From a virus, in IMG/VR virus record IMGVR_UViG_3300012582_000005, positions 64,001-128,000 of that record: a DNA stretch of 64,000 nt; one strand, 5' to 3'. The notes under the pieces were generated by a model, which saw nothing but the letters and a program-made list of their open reading frames with translations, made no database searches and was not told where the DNA came from. Both the position numbers and the translations under genes were made by a program. This document shows, in pieces, positions 49,038 through 57,076 of the stretch; within the stretch, counting starts at the first letter, position 1; the number at the start of each line of letters is the position of its first letter.

Positions 49038-49068
49038 CAAAATTACAAAATTTATAAGATAAAAACAA
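49038..49068 (-). promoter_or_regulatory. Bacteroidota housekeeping-type promoter
   Basis: Minus strand: TTG (49066-49068), 20 bases, TAATTTTG (49038-49045), 16 bases before the peptidase ATG. Confidence 0.75.
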
Positions 49069-49084
49069 GTTTTTATTCTTAAAT

Positions 49085-49687
49085 TTAAGAACCTACTACA
49101 ACTTTTGCGTAGCGAATAACTTTATCATTTAATAAATATCCTTTCTCTAAGATATCTACTATTTTACCTTTCATACCTTCCGTTGGTATTTGTGTAATTG
49201 CCTCATGTAATTCTGGTGTAAAATCTGCTCCCATACAATCCATAATCTTTACACCCTTGGCTTCTAATACTTTTACAAGTCCATTATAAACCAATTTAAC
49301 ACCTTCGTCATCAGTTACTAAAATAGCTCTTTCGAAGTTATCTAATGTTGGTAAAATTGATTTGATTACACTTTCCCCAGCATTTGTTAATATTTCAGTT
49401 TTTTCTTTTGCAGTTCTTTTACGAAAATTATCAAAATCTGCATATAATCTCAAGTGTTTGTTATTTGCTTCTGCCAATTCTTTTTCTAATATGTCAGTAT
49501 CAACAACTCTCTTAGCATAGGAATATAACATACCTGGTAATAAAGTTCTCAATTTAACATCTTCAATATCAAACATACGTTCTTCTGTATATGCCGAAAT
49601 ATAATCACCTGCACCAGTTACAGTATTTACAAGTTTTTCTTCACCATACAATAATGGATTTTCTTTTGTAGTTTCTTTATCTCCCAT
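49085..49687 (-). CDS. grpE: GrpE, nucleotide exchange factor of DnaK
   Basis: 200 residues. 'LEKELAEANNKHLRLYADFDNFRKRTAKEKTEILTNAGESVIKSILPTLDNFERAI' is the GrpE long helix, and 'LEAKGVKIMDCMGADFTPELHEAITQIPT...GKIVDILEKGYLLNDKVIRYAKVVV' the beta domain. The first 70 residues are unlike cellular GrpE. It speeds ADP release from DnaK and may adapt host chaperones for phage protein folding. No dnaK or dnaJ is in the window. It follows gltX, with a terminator between. Confidence 0.95.
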   Translation of the reverse strand: MGDKETTKENPLLYGEEKLVNTVTGAGDYISAYTEERMFDIEDVKLRTLLPGMLYSYAKRVVDTDILEKELAEANNKHLRLYADFDNFRKRTAKEKTEILTNAGESVIKSILPTLDNFERAILVTDDEGVKLVYNGLVKVLEAKGVKIMDCMGADFTPELHEAITQIPTEGMKGKIVDILEKGYLLNDKVIRYAKVVVGS

Positions 49688-49719
49688 GACTTAAATTTTT
49701 CATTTATAAAAAGTTTAAT

Positions 49720-49747
49720 AAAAATGGGGAGCTTTACTCCCCATTTT
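49720..49747 (-). terminator. Rho-independent terminator after gltX
   Basis: AAAAATGGGGAG / CTCCCCATTTT with a 5-base loop, 4 bases past the gltX stop. Confidence 0.85.
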
Positions 49748-49750
49748 TAT

Positions 49751-51352
49751 TTATGCTAATGCTGTTTTTAATCTACTAATAGTTTCTTCTTTTCCAAGAA
49801 TTTCAGAAGTAGTCATTAAATCTGGACCAGGGATACCACCTGTTAATGCCATTCTAAGAGAAGGCATTACTTTACCCATCTTAATTTCAACTTCATTACA
49901 GATGTCAAATATTTTTTGTTTAATAACATCACCTCTCCATTCAATACCTTCAGATTCATCAACAAATTTAGAGAACACTGTTTTAAATTCTGGCTCTATT
50001 TTAGTTGCATCAATTGCTGGCACACTGAAGAAAATATCAACAACCGCTTTAAAATCAGTTCTAAATACAGAACGTTCTTTTGCAAGCTCGGCAATTTTAT
50101 CGAGTTGTTCAGGTGTGTATTTATCTTTTTCTTCGTCAGAAATTCCAGATGATTTAAATACATCATCAGTTTTAGCTTTTTTCAAGTACTGTTGATTGAA
50201 CCAATCTGCTTTCTTAATATCAAATTTAGCACCAGCCTTTTGAATTCCTTCAAGTGAGAATGCATCCACTAGTTCATCCATTGACAACATCTCTCTATTA
50301 TCACCAGGAGACCAACCAAGTAAACATAGGAAATTTACAATAGCATCAGATTCATATCCTTTACCTTTGAAACCCATATTTACATTTTTATCACCCTTAT
50401 CATCAGTTTGTTCCCAATCAAGAGGGAATACTGGAATACCATATTCATTTGCTTTTCTCTTACTTAATTTACCTTTTCCATCAGGATTAAGTAATAGCGG
50501 TAAATGTGCAAATTTCGGAGGTGTCCAACCAAAAGCATCATACAACATAATGTGAAGTGGTGTAGACGGTAACCATTCTTCACCTCTAATTACATGGGTG
50601 ATTTCCATGTTATGGTCATCACAAATATTAGCAAAATGGTATGTTGGAATACCATCAGATTTAATAAGTACTTTATCATCTGTTTGGTTAGAGTTAAAAG
50701 ATACATTACCTCTAACAATATCAGTAAAACTGACAGTTTTATTTTCAGGTGTATTAAATCTTACAACATAATTACCTTCTTTGATTTTAGCTTCAACTTC
50801 TTCTTCTGACATTGTGAATGAATTTTTCATATTCATTCTCGTTTGTCTATTATAAGACCAATCTTGCCTATCACCACGCGCAGCAGTAAGTTCTTCCGAA
50901 CTATCAAATGCATAATATGCACCACCTTTAGCAATAAGTTCTTCAATGAAAGGCTTGTAATCTCTTTCAGATTGTCTGTATGGTGCATGTGGTCCACCAA
51001 CCCAAGGAGATTCATCTGGTGTAATACCTACCCACGCCAAGGCATCCTTAATGTAATCTTCTGCCGTGTCAACAAAGCGGGTTCTATCGGTATCTTCAAT
51101 CCTTAAAAGGAAATCACCGCCATGTTTTTTAGCAAACAAATAATTATAAATAGCAGTTCTCAATCCACCAATATGTAATCCACCTGTTGGCGATGGTGCA
51201 AATCTCACCCTAACTTTACCAGCTGGTGCATGATCGAGTTTTATTAGAGCATCTTTTTCTGTAGCAGGTAAATCCGCTGGTGTTTGACTTTCTTTCAAAA
51301 AATCAGAATAATCTTTCTTTAGATGCTTTTTATTCATGTCTTGTTTGCTCAT
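49751..51352 (-). CDS. gltX: Glutamyl-tRNA synthetase
   Basis: 533 residues. Class I signature 'RFAPSPTGGLHIGGLRTAIYNYLFAKKHGGDFLLRIEDTDRTR' (HIGH site at 60-63), 'HVIRGEEWLPSTPLHIMLYDAFGW', KMSKS-like 'GKGKLSKRKA' and a C-terminal anticodon-binding region. It charges tRNA-Glu with glutamate. An extra N-terminus of about 45 residues contains MNKKHLKKDYSDFLKE|S, which resembles the capsid-targeting leader, with L-K-E. The phage also has an unusual tRNA-Glu (5834). The promoter is of host type, suggesting early expression. Confidence 0.95.
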   Translation of the reverse strand: MSKQDMNKKHLKKDYSDFLKESQTPADLPATEKDALIKLDHAPAGKVRVRFAPSPTGGLHIGGLRTAIYNYLFAKKHGGDFLLRIEDTDRTRFVDTAEDYIKDALAWVGITPDESPWVGGPHAPYRQSERDYKPFIEELIAKGGAYYAFDSSEELTAARGDRQDWSYNRQTRMNMKNSFTMSEEEVEAKIKEGNYVVRFNTPENKTVSFTDIVRGNVSFNSNQTDDKVLIKSDGIPTYHFANICDDHNMEITHVIRGEEWLPSTPLHIMLYDAFGWTPPKFAHLPLLLNPDGKGKLSKRKANEYGIPVFPLDWEQTDDKGDKNVNMGFKGKGYESDAIVNFLCLLGWSPGDNREMLSMDELVDAFSLEGIQKAGAKFDIKKADWFNQQYLKKAKTDDVFKSSGISDEEKDKYTPEQLDKIAELAKERSVFRTDFKAVVDIFFSVPAIDATKIEPEFKTVFSKFVDESEGIEWRGDVIKQKIFDICNEVEIKMGKVMPSLRMALTGGIPGPDLMTTSEILGKEETISRLKTALA

Positions 51353-51387
51353 AATTTTTATGTTTTTTTCTATTATAATTATTTAAA

Positions 51388-51418
51388 CAAAATTAATGTT
51401 TTTTTTCACAAAAAACAA
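51388..51418 (-). promoter_or_regulatory. Bacteroidota housekeeping-type promoter
   Basis: Minus strand: TTG (51416-51418), 20 bases, TAATTTTG (51388-51395), 35 bases before gltX. Confidence 0.75.
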
Positions 51419-51452
51419 AATATTAATTAACTTTTTTTGAAAATATTACTAA

Positions 51453-52007
51453 TTATTTATTAAAGTATTTAGTAATACCATATAAACTACTTCTCATTTC
51501 ACCCATTATTGAATCAATAACATCTTGTGTAGTGGTTATTTTTTCACCATTAAGAACAAACATAGGATTTTTATAATTAATAAAGTATACTTCCACCGTG
51601 CTTGTTAAATCATATTTATCTTTACTTTTATATTCGTATGATTCAGAAACAGCTTTTATTACAATACCATCTTTATTAATATAATACGTCTCTCTAACAA
51701 TATCATTACCAATAATATAATCTATTGATACCTTACCTGTTAACACTTTAGATTTAACTTCTTTAGAACCAACATATTTTTTAAAAACTAAATTTATTAA
51801 TGTACCATCATCCAATAAAACAAAATCACTACCAGACACCTCTTTATTGAAAGTCTTATCAATAACTTTAACTGCTTTTTTAATGTGTTTCAAATCGATT
51901 TTCTTTTTGCTATATTTTGTAGCAACGGTCGAATCTACTAAAGTATTTGCGAATGAATTTACCACAGCGAACAACGTCACCATTAATAAGAATAATAGTT
52001 TTTTCAT
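51453..52007 (-). CDS. Exported hypothetical protein
   Basis: 184 residues with a clear signal peptide (MKKLLFLLMVTLFAVVNSFA, cleavage near 20). The mature part is Lys-rich with beta-type segments ('LTGKVSIDYIIGNDIVRETYYINKDGIVIKAV'). Not recognised; no lipobox. Likely periplasmic in the infected cell. Confidence 0.7.
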   Translation of the reverse strand: MKKLLFLLMVTLFAVVNSFANTLVDSTVATKYSKKKIDLKHIKKAVKVIDKTFNKEVSGSDFVLLDDGTLINLVFKKYVGSKEVKSKVLTGKVSIDYIIGNDIVRETYYINKDGIVIKAVSESYEYKSKDKYDLTSTVEVYFINYKNPMFVLNGEKITTTQDVIDSIMGEMRSSLYGITKYFNK

Positions 52008-52076
52008 AGTTTTTTATATTTAGATTTTCATTATAAAGGTTTAAAATTAGAAAGTTTTAAAATTGTAAAATTATTT

Positions 52077-52310
52077 TCAAATATGCGTGATTTCTCCTTT
52101 AATTATTTTTACTATATCTTTTGAACTTACTATAACACACTGTGACATAATATCATCCATTCTTTTTAATGGTATATCATAATGCTCTAAACCCTCTGTT
52201 TTATGAAACCAAACTGGGTTTATATTAAGTGATATAGCCATCTTATGTAGATTTTCTATTGAATAAGGTAAGCACACTAAATGTCTTTTTTTATCACACA
52301 CAAATATCAT
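52077..52310 (-). CDS. DUF4031-like small protein
   Basis: 77 residues. 'HLVCLPYSIENLHKMAISLNINPVWFHKTEGLEHYDIPLKRMDDIMSQ' fits the short DUF4031 family (W/C..., L-H-x-x-A, W-F-x, H-Y-D-[IL], R). Function of the family is unknown to me. It follows the Rnl1 gene by 6 bases and is probably co-transcribed. Confidence 0.65.
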   Translation of the reverse strand: MIFVCDKKRHLVCLPYSIENLHKMAISLNINPVWFHKTEGLEHYDIPLKRMDDIMSQCVIVSSKDIVKIIKGEITHI

Positions 52311-52316
52311 ATGTGA

Positions 52317-53468
52317 TTATTTTAGTTTACCTGTTTCAACAAATTCTTTAGCTTTACCTAAATAATAAGTCTTCTTTTTCAAATATCGAGAAACTATATT
52401 AAATGGCTCTTCTTGGTTATTTATCACTGCCATATACATTCCAAAATATTTAGTTTTTTTATTAGCTATAGAAAATGCCTTAACATCCTTTTTATAAAAT
52501 GTTTCAAATTCTTCTACTTTAGAATTTATGTCTTTAAGTGTCTCCATTAAAAAAACATTAACTCTTTTTATGACAGAATCTATTAAAGCTCTTACTTCCA
52601 CATCCTTTTCATCTATTTGACCTAATACATCATCTATCTGTTCATCTAATACTTTTTCAATTAGAAAATCAGGTCTATGTATATAATCAGTTAATAGATG
52701 ATGTCTATCGCAATACCATTTACTTTTATACTTTACTAAATCACCCCCACATTCTATTACGACACCCTCTATATCTTCTGATACATCAACAAATGCTAAT
52801 ATTTCATCCCAAGTAGTATATGCCTCTACTTTTGGTGTTTTTACATCATTTAATAATTCACCTAAAGTATTTAAAGGTAAATAAAAGCCATTTGTGTTAT
52901 CTCTCAATCGTATTAAAATCAATTCAGTTTGTTCATATTTTAGTACGACTCTATTAAATGGTGATACTAATTCAAACACGGCAACTAAATTATTAATCAA
53001 TGTGTAATCAACTACTGCTTTTATATTAGGATTAGTATCATATATTTCTTGCGCCATCAAAGATTGTGTGTTATCTAATACCGACATTTTAGATTTAGCC
53101 AATATTTTACCGTTTGGTAACTGTATGAAACTTATAACAGAACCATCTTCTTTATTAGTAACATTATCAATTTTTAAATCTTTAACCAATTCAAATTGTG
53201 TTTCGGCAACTTGATTTAAATTGAAAAATTTATGCAATAATCTAAAAGACTTATAAAAAGTTCCATCTAAATTGAATACATATACCAAACCTCTCATTTC
53301 ATACGCGTTATTTTCTACGAAGTCATTATAAGAAGCAAGTCTATAATTGAAAATAGAAATTTTATATCCATCAACATATTGAACAGATTCGTAGAAAGTT
53401 AATGAGCCAGTTCTATTAACTAAATCAACAGCTTCTTCGTAAGATGGTATATGAAATTTTTCTATCAT
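52317..53468 (-). CDS. rnlA: T4 Rnl1-type RNA ligase
   Basis: 383 residues, near T4 Rnl1 (374). 'YKISIFNYRLASYNDF...YEMRGLVYVFNLDGTFYKSFRLLHKFFNLNQ' is the Rnl1 N-terminus. Adenylation motif 'NKEDGSVISF', then 'VAVFELVSPFNRVVLKY', 'IEGVVIE' (IV) and 'VKYKSKWY' (V), and a helical C-terminal domain. T4 Rnl1 reseals host tRNA cleaved by anticodon nucleases. A kinase/phosphatase partner (Pnkp) is not in the window. Confidence 0.92.
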   Translation of the reverse strand: MIEKFHIPSYEEAVDLVNRTGSLTFYESVQYVDGYKISIFNYRLASYNDFVENNAYEMRGLVYVFNLDGTFYKSFRLLHKFFNLNQVAETQFELVKDLKIDNVTNKEDGSVISFIQLPNGKILAKSKMSVLDNTQSLMAQEIYDTNPNIKAVVDYTLINNLVAVFELVSPFNRVVLKYEQTELILIRLRDNTNGFYLPLNTLGELLNDVKTPKVEAYTTWDEILAFVDVSEDIEGVVIECGGDLVKYKSKWYCDRHHLLTDYIHRPDFLIEKVLDEQIDDVLGQIDEKDVEVRALIDSVIKRVNVFLMETLKDINSKVEEFETFYKKDVKAFSIANKKTKYFGMYMAVINNQEEPFNIVSRYLKKKTYYLGKAKEFVETGKLK

Positions 53469-53484
53469 GTATATAATTACTACA

Positions 53485-53515
53485 CAAAGATAGTAATTAT
53501 ATACTAAAAATACAA
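53485..53515 (-). promoter_or_regulatory. Bacteroidota housekeeping-type promoter
   Basis: Minus strand: TTG (53513-53515), 20 bases, TATCTTTG (53485-53492), 16 bases before rnlA. Confidence 0.75.
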
Positions 53516-53531
53516 ATTTAAATGAATTATT

Positions 53532-54095
53532 TTAAAAATCATTTAAATCACTACCATCTTCCACTGGTGGTTGTTCTTGTTGATTTACATCTGCTTGATT
53601 TTCATCATCATATCTAACATTTACAATTGTGCCAAAATATGTATCCATCATAGATTTAGAACTAATTTTTGATTTTGTTTTTCTATTAGCTGTTACATCC
53701 ATTCCAAGGGACTTTGGCATTTCATCAAAATCAAAACTTTTAGATTTCATAGTTTCTTTTTCTACTTGCTCTTTTATTTCATCATCAGTTTTCTTCCTAT
53801 GAAATTCAGGTATATCAACACCAATGCAATATAATCTCACCTTTGTGGATAATACTACTGTCTGTGGATTCATACCATATATTAATAATGTACCATATTC
53901 ATCAGAATTAACAACTGATATAGAATGTTCACTAACTTCCGACATAAATGATGGATTTATAAACTCCACATAATAAAATCCCAATCTACCAAGTTCTTGT
54001 TGACATCGTTGATTAACTGTATCAAAATCTCGTCTTATTTTTTTTAATTCTCTAACAACTCGAATAAAGTCGTTTTTATCGTATAATTTTCTCAT
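53532..54095 (-). CDS. Hypothetical protein
   Basis: 187 residues, helical N-terminus, beta-rich middle ('EYGTLLIYGMNPQTVVLSTKVRLYCIGV') and a low-complexity Gln/Asp-rich tail. Not recognised. Confidence 0.6.
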   Translation of the reverse strand: MRKLYDKNDFIRVVRELKKIRRDFDTVNQRCQQELGRLGFYYVEFINPSFMSEVSEHSISVVNSDEYGTLLIYGMNPQTVVLSTKVRLYCIGVDIPEFHRKKTDDEIKEQVEKETMKSKSFDFDEMPKSLGMDVTANRKTKSKISSKSMMDTYFGTIVNVRYDDENQADVNQQEQPPVEDGSDLNDF

Positions 54096-54133
54096 GTTTT
54101 ATGTTATTGTATATCTTATATAAGTATTGAATT

Positions 54134-54331
54134 TTATGCTAATGGACATTTTTTATGAAAACTTTTTATATATCTGTAATAATCATTATTGGAGGATTGT
54201 TTATATTTTACTGGATTTTTCTTAATAGTATCTGATGGTATACTTTTTATCTGCGCATATTCAAATGATTCTAAATCACATGACATTAGTATTGAAACCA
54301 ATACAATAACTAAAAACATTAAATTTCTCAT
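54134..54331 (-). CDS. Small putative lipoprotein
   Basis: 65 residues. MRNLMFLVIVLVSILMSC is a lipoprotein signal with Cys18 after L-M-S. The mature peptide is only about 47 residues, basic and Tyr/Ser-rich. Candidate for an envelope-located immunity or lysis-related factor; no family recognised. Confidence 0.6.
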   Translation of the reverse strand: MRNLMFLVIVLVSILMSCDLESFEYAQIKSIPSDTIKKNPVKYKQSSNNDYYRYIKSFHKKCPLA

Positions 54332-54408
54332 AATATATACACTTTATATAAATATAACGATATTATATCGTTTCTACAAATATTGTATGAAAATTTATCT
54401 AAAAAGTT

Positions 54409-56661
54409 TTAAAATGTTTGTTTTTTATAAATAATTTCACCATGTTCTATATCATAAAAATAAATATTATCTTCTGAAATTTCTTTCAATAGCTCTTTCA
54501 TCTTATTGTCATCATATAAAATAGCAGATGCAACCTCTGTAAAATCTACATTCTCGAAGAAAATATCATCAGATATATCAAAAATACTAATTAATCTTTT
54601 AACGTCAAAATCAGTAACATTGTTTGAAAGAACTTTTAAAAATGAGTCACTATGATTAATAAGTAATGTAAATTCTTCCATTTTGAAATTTTTATTTACC
54701 ACTTCAAATATATCACGTTCTATAATTTTACCCCAACCTTGCTCACATACACTATGTAAAGAGCTACCATTTCTTACAGGCTCATTAAATACAACACCAA
54801 AATAACCATTATCAGTATCGTTAATTATTCCAATACAACCATTGTTAACACTTCTTAAATTTTTATTATCTCTTGTTATAATAATTCTATCCCCTATTTC
54901 TGGTGTTTTTATAACAATAGAGTTTTTAATATATTTCGATAAAAGTACTTCACATATCAAATTATACAATATTGGTTTAATATTATCGTTATCAATTAAT
55001 GATACTATATAATCAATACTTTTTAAATTTTTATTATCTAAAGTCATAATATTAATAGGTTCTAAAGCAATTTCTGGTATTATCAAGCTTTTATAATCAG
55101 TATAATCACCAACAATTTTAACCCATTTAACATCTCTTAATTCTATATTTGCTATATGTTCTCTATCTGTTTCTATCAATTTATAAATTCTACCAACTAA
55201 TTTTTTAGCACCATTTGGTAGACTATGTTTATCCATATAATTTGATAATTCTTTAGTTACAATAACATAATCATTAAGATTAAAATGTTTTTTAAAAAAT
55301 GTGAAATATTCAGATACTAATTTTTTTAATACTACTTTAACTTTAATGATATCACTCGAACTTATTAATTCTGAAATTGTTTTTTTACTGATAGTTTCAT
55401 AAAATACTTCTTCAGTATTATCTTTAACATACTCTGATATTTCATTATGTAAATCAACTACTAATGTTCTTCCATTAACAAATTCTTTAACTTCACCTGC
55501 TATAGCTACTAAACTGGGATCACCCACTATAATATTTCTTATAGAATCATTACTAATATCAATTTTAACATATACATCATCACCAACACTATATTCTTCG
55601 ACACCATCTTTAATATCTATTCTTTTTATTTTATCTAACGATATATTAGAAAGTTGTGATATTTTTAATATAGCCTTGTACGGATTAATATATCTACTAT
55701 TATTATTACTATAACCACCAATTTGACTATCCCACATTTCCATATAATCATTATTATTAGAATAATTTTCAAGACAATATACTAATTCATTATTTTGAAT
55801 AGTATATTTTAAAAATCTCATAGAATCCATATAAGGTTTTCTAATATTACTACCACCCCATCTTATATTAATTGGTAATAATACTCTCAATTTAGGATCA
55901 TAGAGAGATTCCACACCATTAAATATTTCATTATAATCATTACTTTGCTTTACTCTAAACCACCAACCTTTTTCTTCCGCATAATTTTTCATTGCTTGTT
56001 CAGCACCATCATTTATGCTATAAATTCTATCCATATAAATGCCAATTTTACCATTGACTACTATGTTATTCCACACAATAGCTCTTGCTTCAACTTTCTT
56101 ATCATTTGATAATAAAACACACAATGAAGCATTAGAATTATCAGTATAAACTTTAAAAAAATTTGAACAATCATCATATCTCATACACGATCTATATAAA
56201 GAACAATATTCACCACCACCTGGTTGATAATTATCTTCATTATAATAGAATACTATATCTTGTCCTTTCACAAGCTTTATGGTTTCTTCATCTTCTCTTA
56301 CTTTTTGTGATGCTTTATATTTGTTGATGAAATGTTCTATTTCAGTGTTCGTAAATTGAACATTCATCTTAGATGATAGTACCATTACAAGGCGGCTAAT
56401 TTTCATTTTTTCTCTTCTATTGGAATTAAATTTATCTGTGACTTCTTCATCCCATCTATTTTTTAAAAATGATACCATACCATCATCTTTAGTTATATCA
56501 AAATATGACATATCAGTATCTTCATTTTCTGAAGCACATTTTAAAATAAAATCTGCAACTTTATCATTCATCAATTCTAATTTAGAAAATAATGTAGGAC
56601 TTAATATCAACTCTTTTTCTTGTAATAATCCGATAAGAACATTTAACAATTTATCAATCAT
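54409..56661 (-). CDS. Large SCM/DRIY-family paralogue E
   Basis: 750 residues. The N-terminus MIDKLLNVLIGLLQEKELIL lacks the K-x-F-x-x-F leader, though L-L-Q-E is a possible cleavage site. The core keeps 'MSYFDITKDDGMVSFL', 'IEHFINKYKASQK', 'RSCMRYDDC', 'ARAIVWNN', 'IYMDRIYSIND', 'GWWFRVKQS' and 'RKPYMDSMRFL'. The C-terminal half contains two SH3/KOW-like stretches, one being 'EIGDRIIITRDNKNLRSVNNGCIGIIND'. It starts 3 bases after a leader-bearing gene, so the two are one unit. Confidence 0.8.
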   Translation of the reverse strand: MIDKLLNVLIGLLQEKELILSPTLFSKLELMNDKVADFILKCASENEDTDMSYFDITKDDGMVSFLKNRWDEEVTDKFNSNRREKMKISRLVMVLSSKMNVQFTNTEIEHFINKYKASQKVREDEETIKLVKGQDIVFYYNEDNYQPGGGEYCSLYRSCMRYDDCSNFFKVYTDNSNASLCVLLSNDKKVEARAIVWNNIVVNGKIGIYMDRIYSINDGAEQAMKNYAEEKGWWFRVKQSNDYNEIFNGVESLYDPKLRVLLPINIRWGGSNIRKPYMDSMRFLKYTIQNNELVYCLENYSNNNDYMEMWDSQIGGYSNNNSRYINPYKAILKISQLSNISLDKIKRIDIKDGVEEYSVGDDVYVKIDISNDSIRNIIVGDPSLVAIAGEVKEFVNGRTLVVDLHNEISEYVKDNTEEVFYETISKKTISELISSSDIIKVKVVLKKLVSEYFTFFKKHFNLNDYVIVTKELSNYMDKHSLPNGAKKLVGRIYKLIETDREHIANIELRDVKWVKIVGDYTDYKSLIIPEIALEPINIMTLDNKNLKSIDYIVSLIDNDNIKPILYNLICEVLLSKYIKNSIVIKTPEIGDRIIITRDNKNLRSVNNGCIGIINDTDNGYFGVVFNEPVRNGSSLHSVCEQGWGKIIERDIFEVVNKNFKMEEFTLLINHSDSFLKVLSNNVTDFDVKRLISIFDISDDIFFENVDFTEVASAILYDDNKMKELLKEISEDNIYFYDIEHGEIIYKKQTF

Positions 56662-56664
56662 AAA

Positions 56665-57015
56665 TTACTCAGAAACTTTTACCCACTCAGCTATTTTATC
56701 TTCACAGAATTCTTTAAGATATTGATCATTATTTTTAACAACCTCTTCAATTTCTTCATCTGACATATCCCAATCTTTGGTGGTATGTCCTTCTTCTGGA
56801 TTAAATTGATCTTCAAAAGTATCTCTACCGTGTTTATCTACAAACCATTTTACTATATCATCCAAAGTAGCTAACAATTCAAAAGCTTCTACATCGCCAT
56901 TTTCGTGAACTTTTTCAATATAAATTATATCATCTGTTTCAAAGTGTGGGTATAAACCAGCAGTAAAGGTTTTGCTTTCATTAACGAAAGAGTTAAATTT
57001 CTTTAAAAATTTCAT
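56665..57015 (-). CDS. Leader-bearing hypothetical protein
   Basis: 116 residues. MKFLKKFNSFVNE|SKTF is a strong leader (V-N-E at 11-13). The body is acidic ('FETDDIIYIEKVHENGDVEAFELLATLDDIVKWFVDKHG'), not recognised. Directly upstream of paralogue E; possibly its partner or co-packaged protein. Confidence 0.7.
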   Translation of the reverse strand: MKFLKKFNSFVNESKTFTAGLYPHFETDDIIYIEKVHENGDVEAFELLATLDDIVKWFVDKHGRDTFEDQFNPEEGHTTKDWDMSDEEIEEVVKNNDQYLKEFCEDKIAEWVKVSE

Positions 57016-57034
57016 TTTATTAATTTCTTTTGGT

Positions 57035-57045
57035 GTATATATAAA
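57035..57045 (-). promoter_or_regulatory. Late-promoter-like AT motif
   Basis: Minus strand TTTATATATAC, 19 bases before the leader gene that heads the paralogue E unit. Confidence 0.4.
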
Positions 57046-57050
57046 AAATA

Positions 57051-57072
57051 AACGGGGTTTAAAACCCCGTTC
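57051..57072 (-). terminator. Terminator hairpin after the polymerase fragment
   Basis: AACGGGGTTT / AAACCCCGTT stem, starting 4 bases past the stop of the DNA polymerase N-terminal gene; confirms that the frame is a genuine gene end. Confidence 0.8.
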
Positions 57073-57076
57073 TTTA

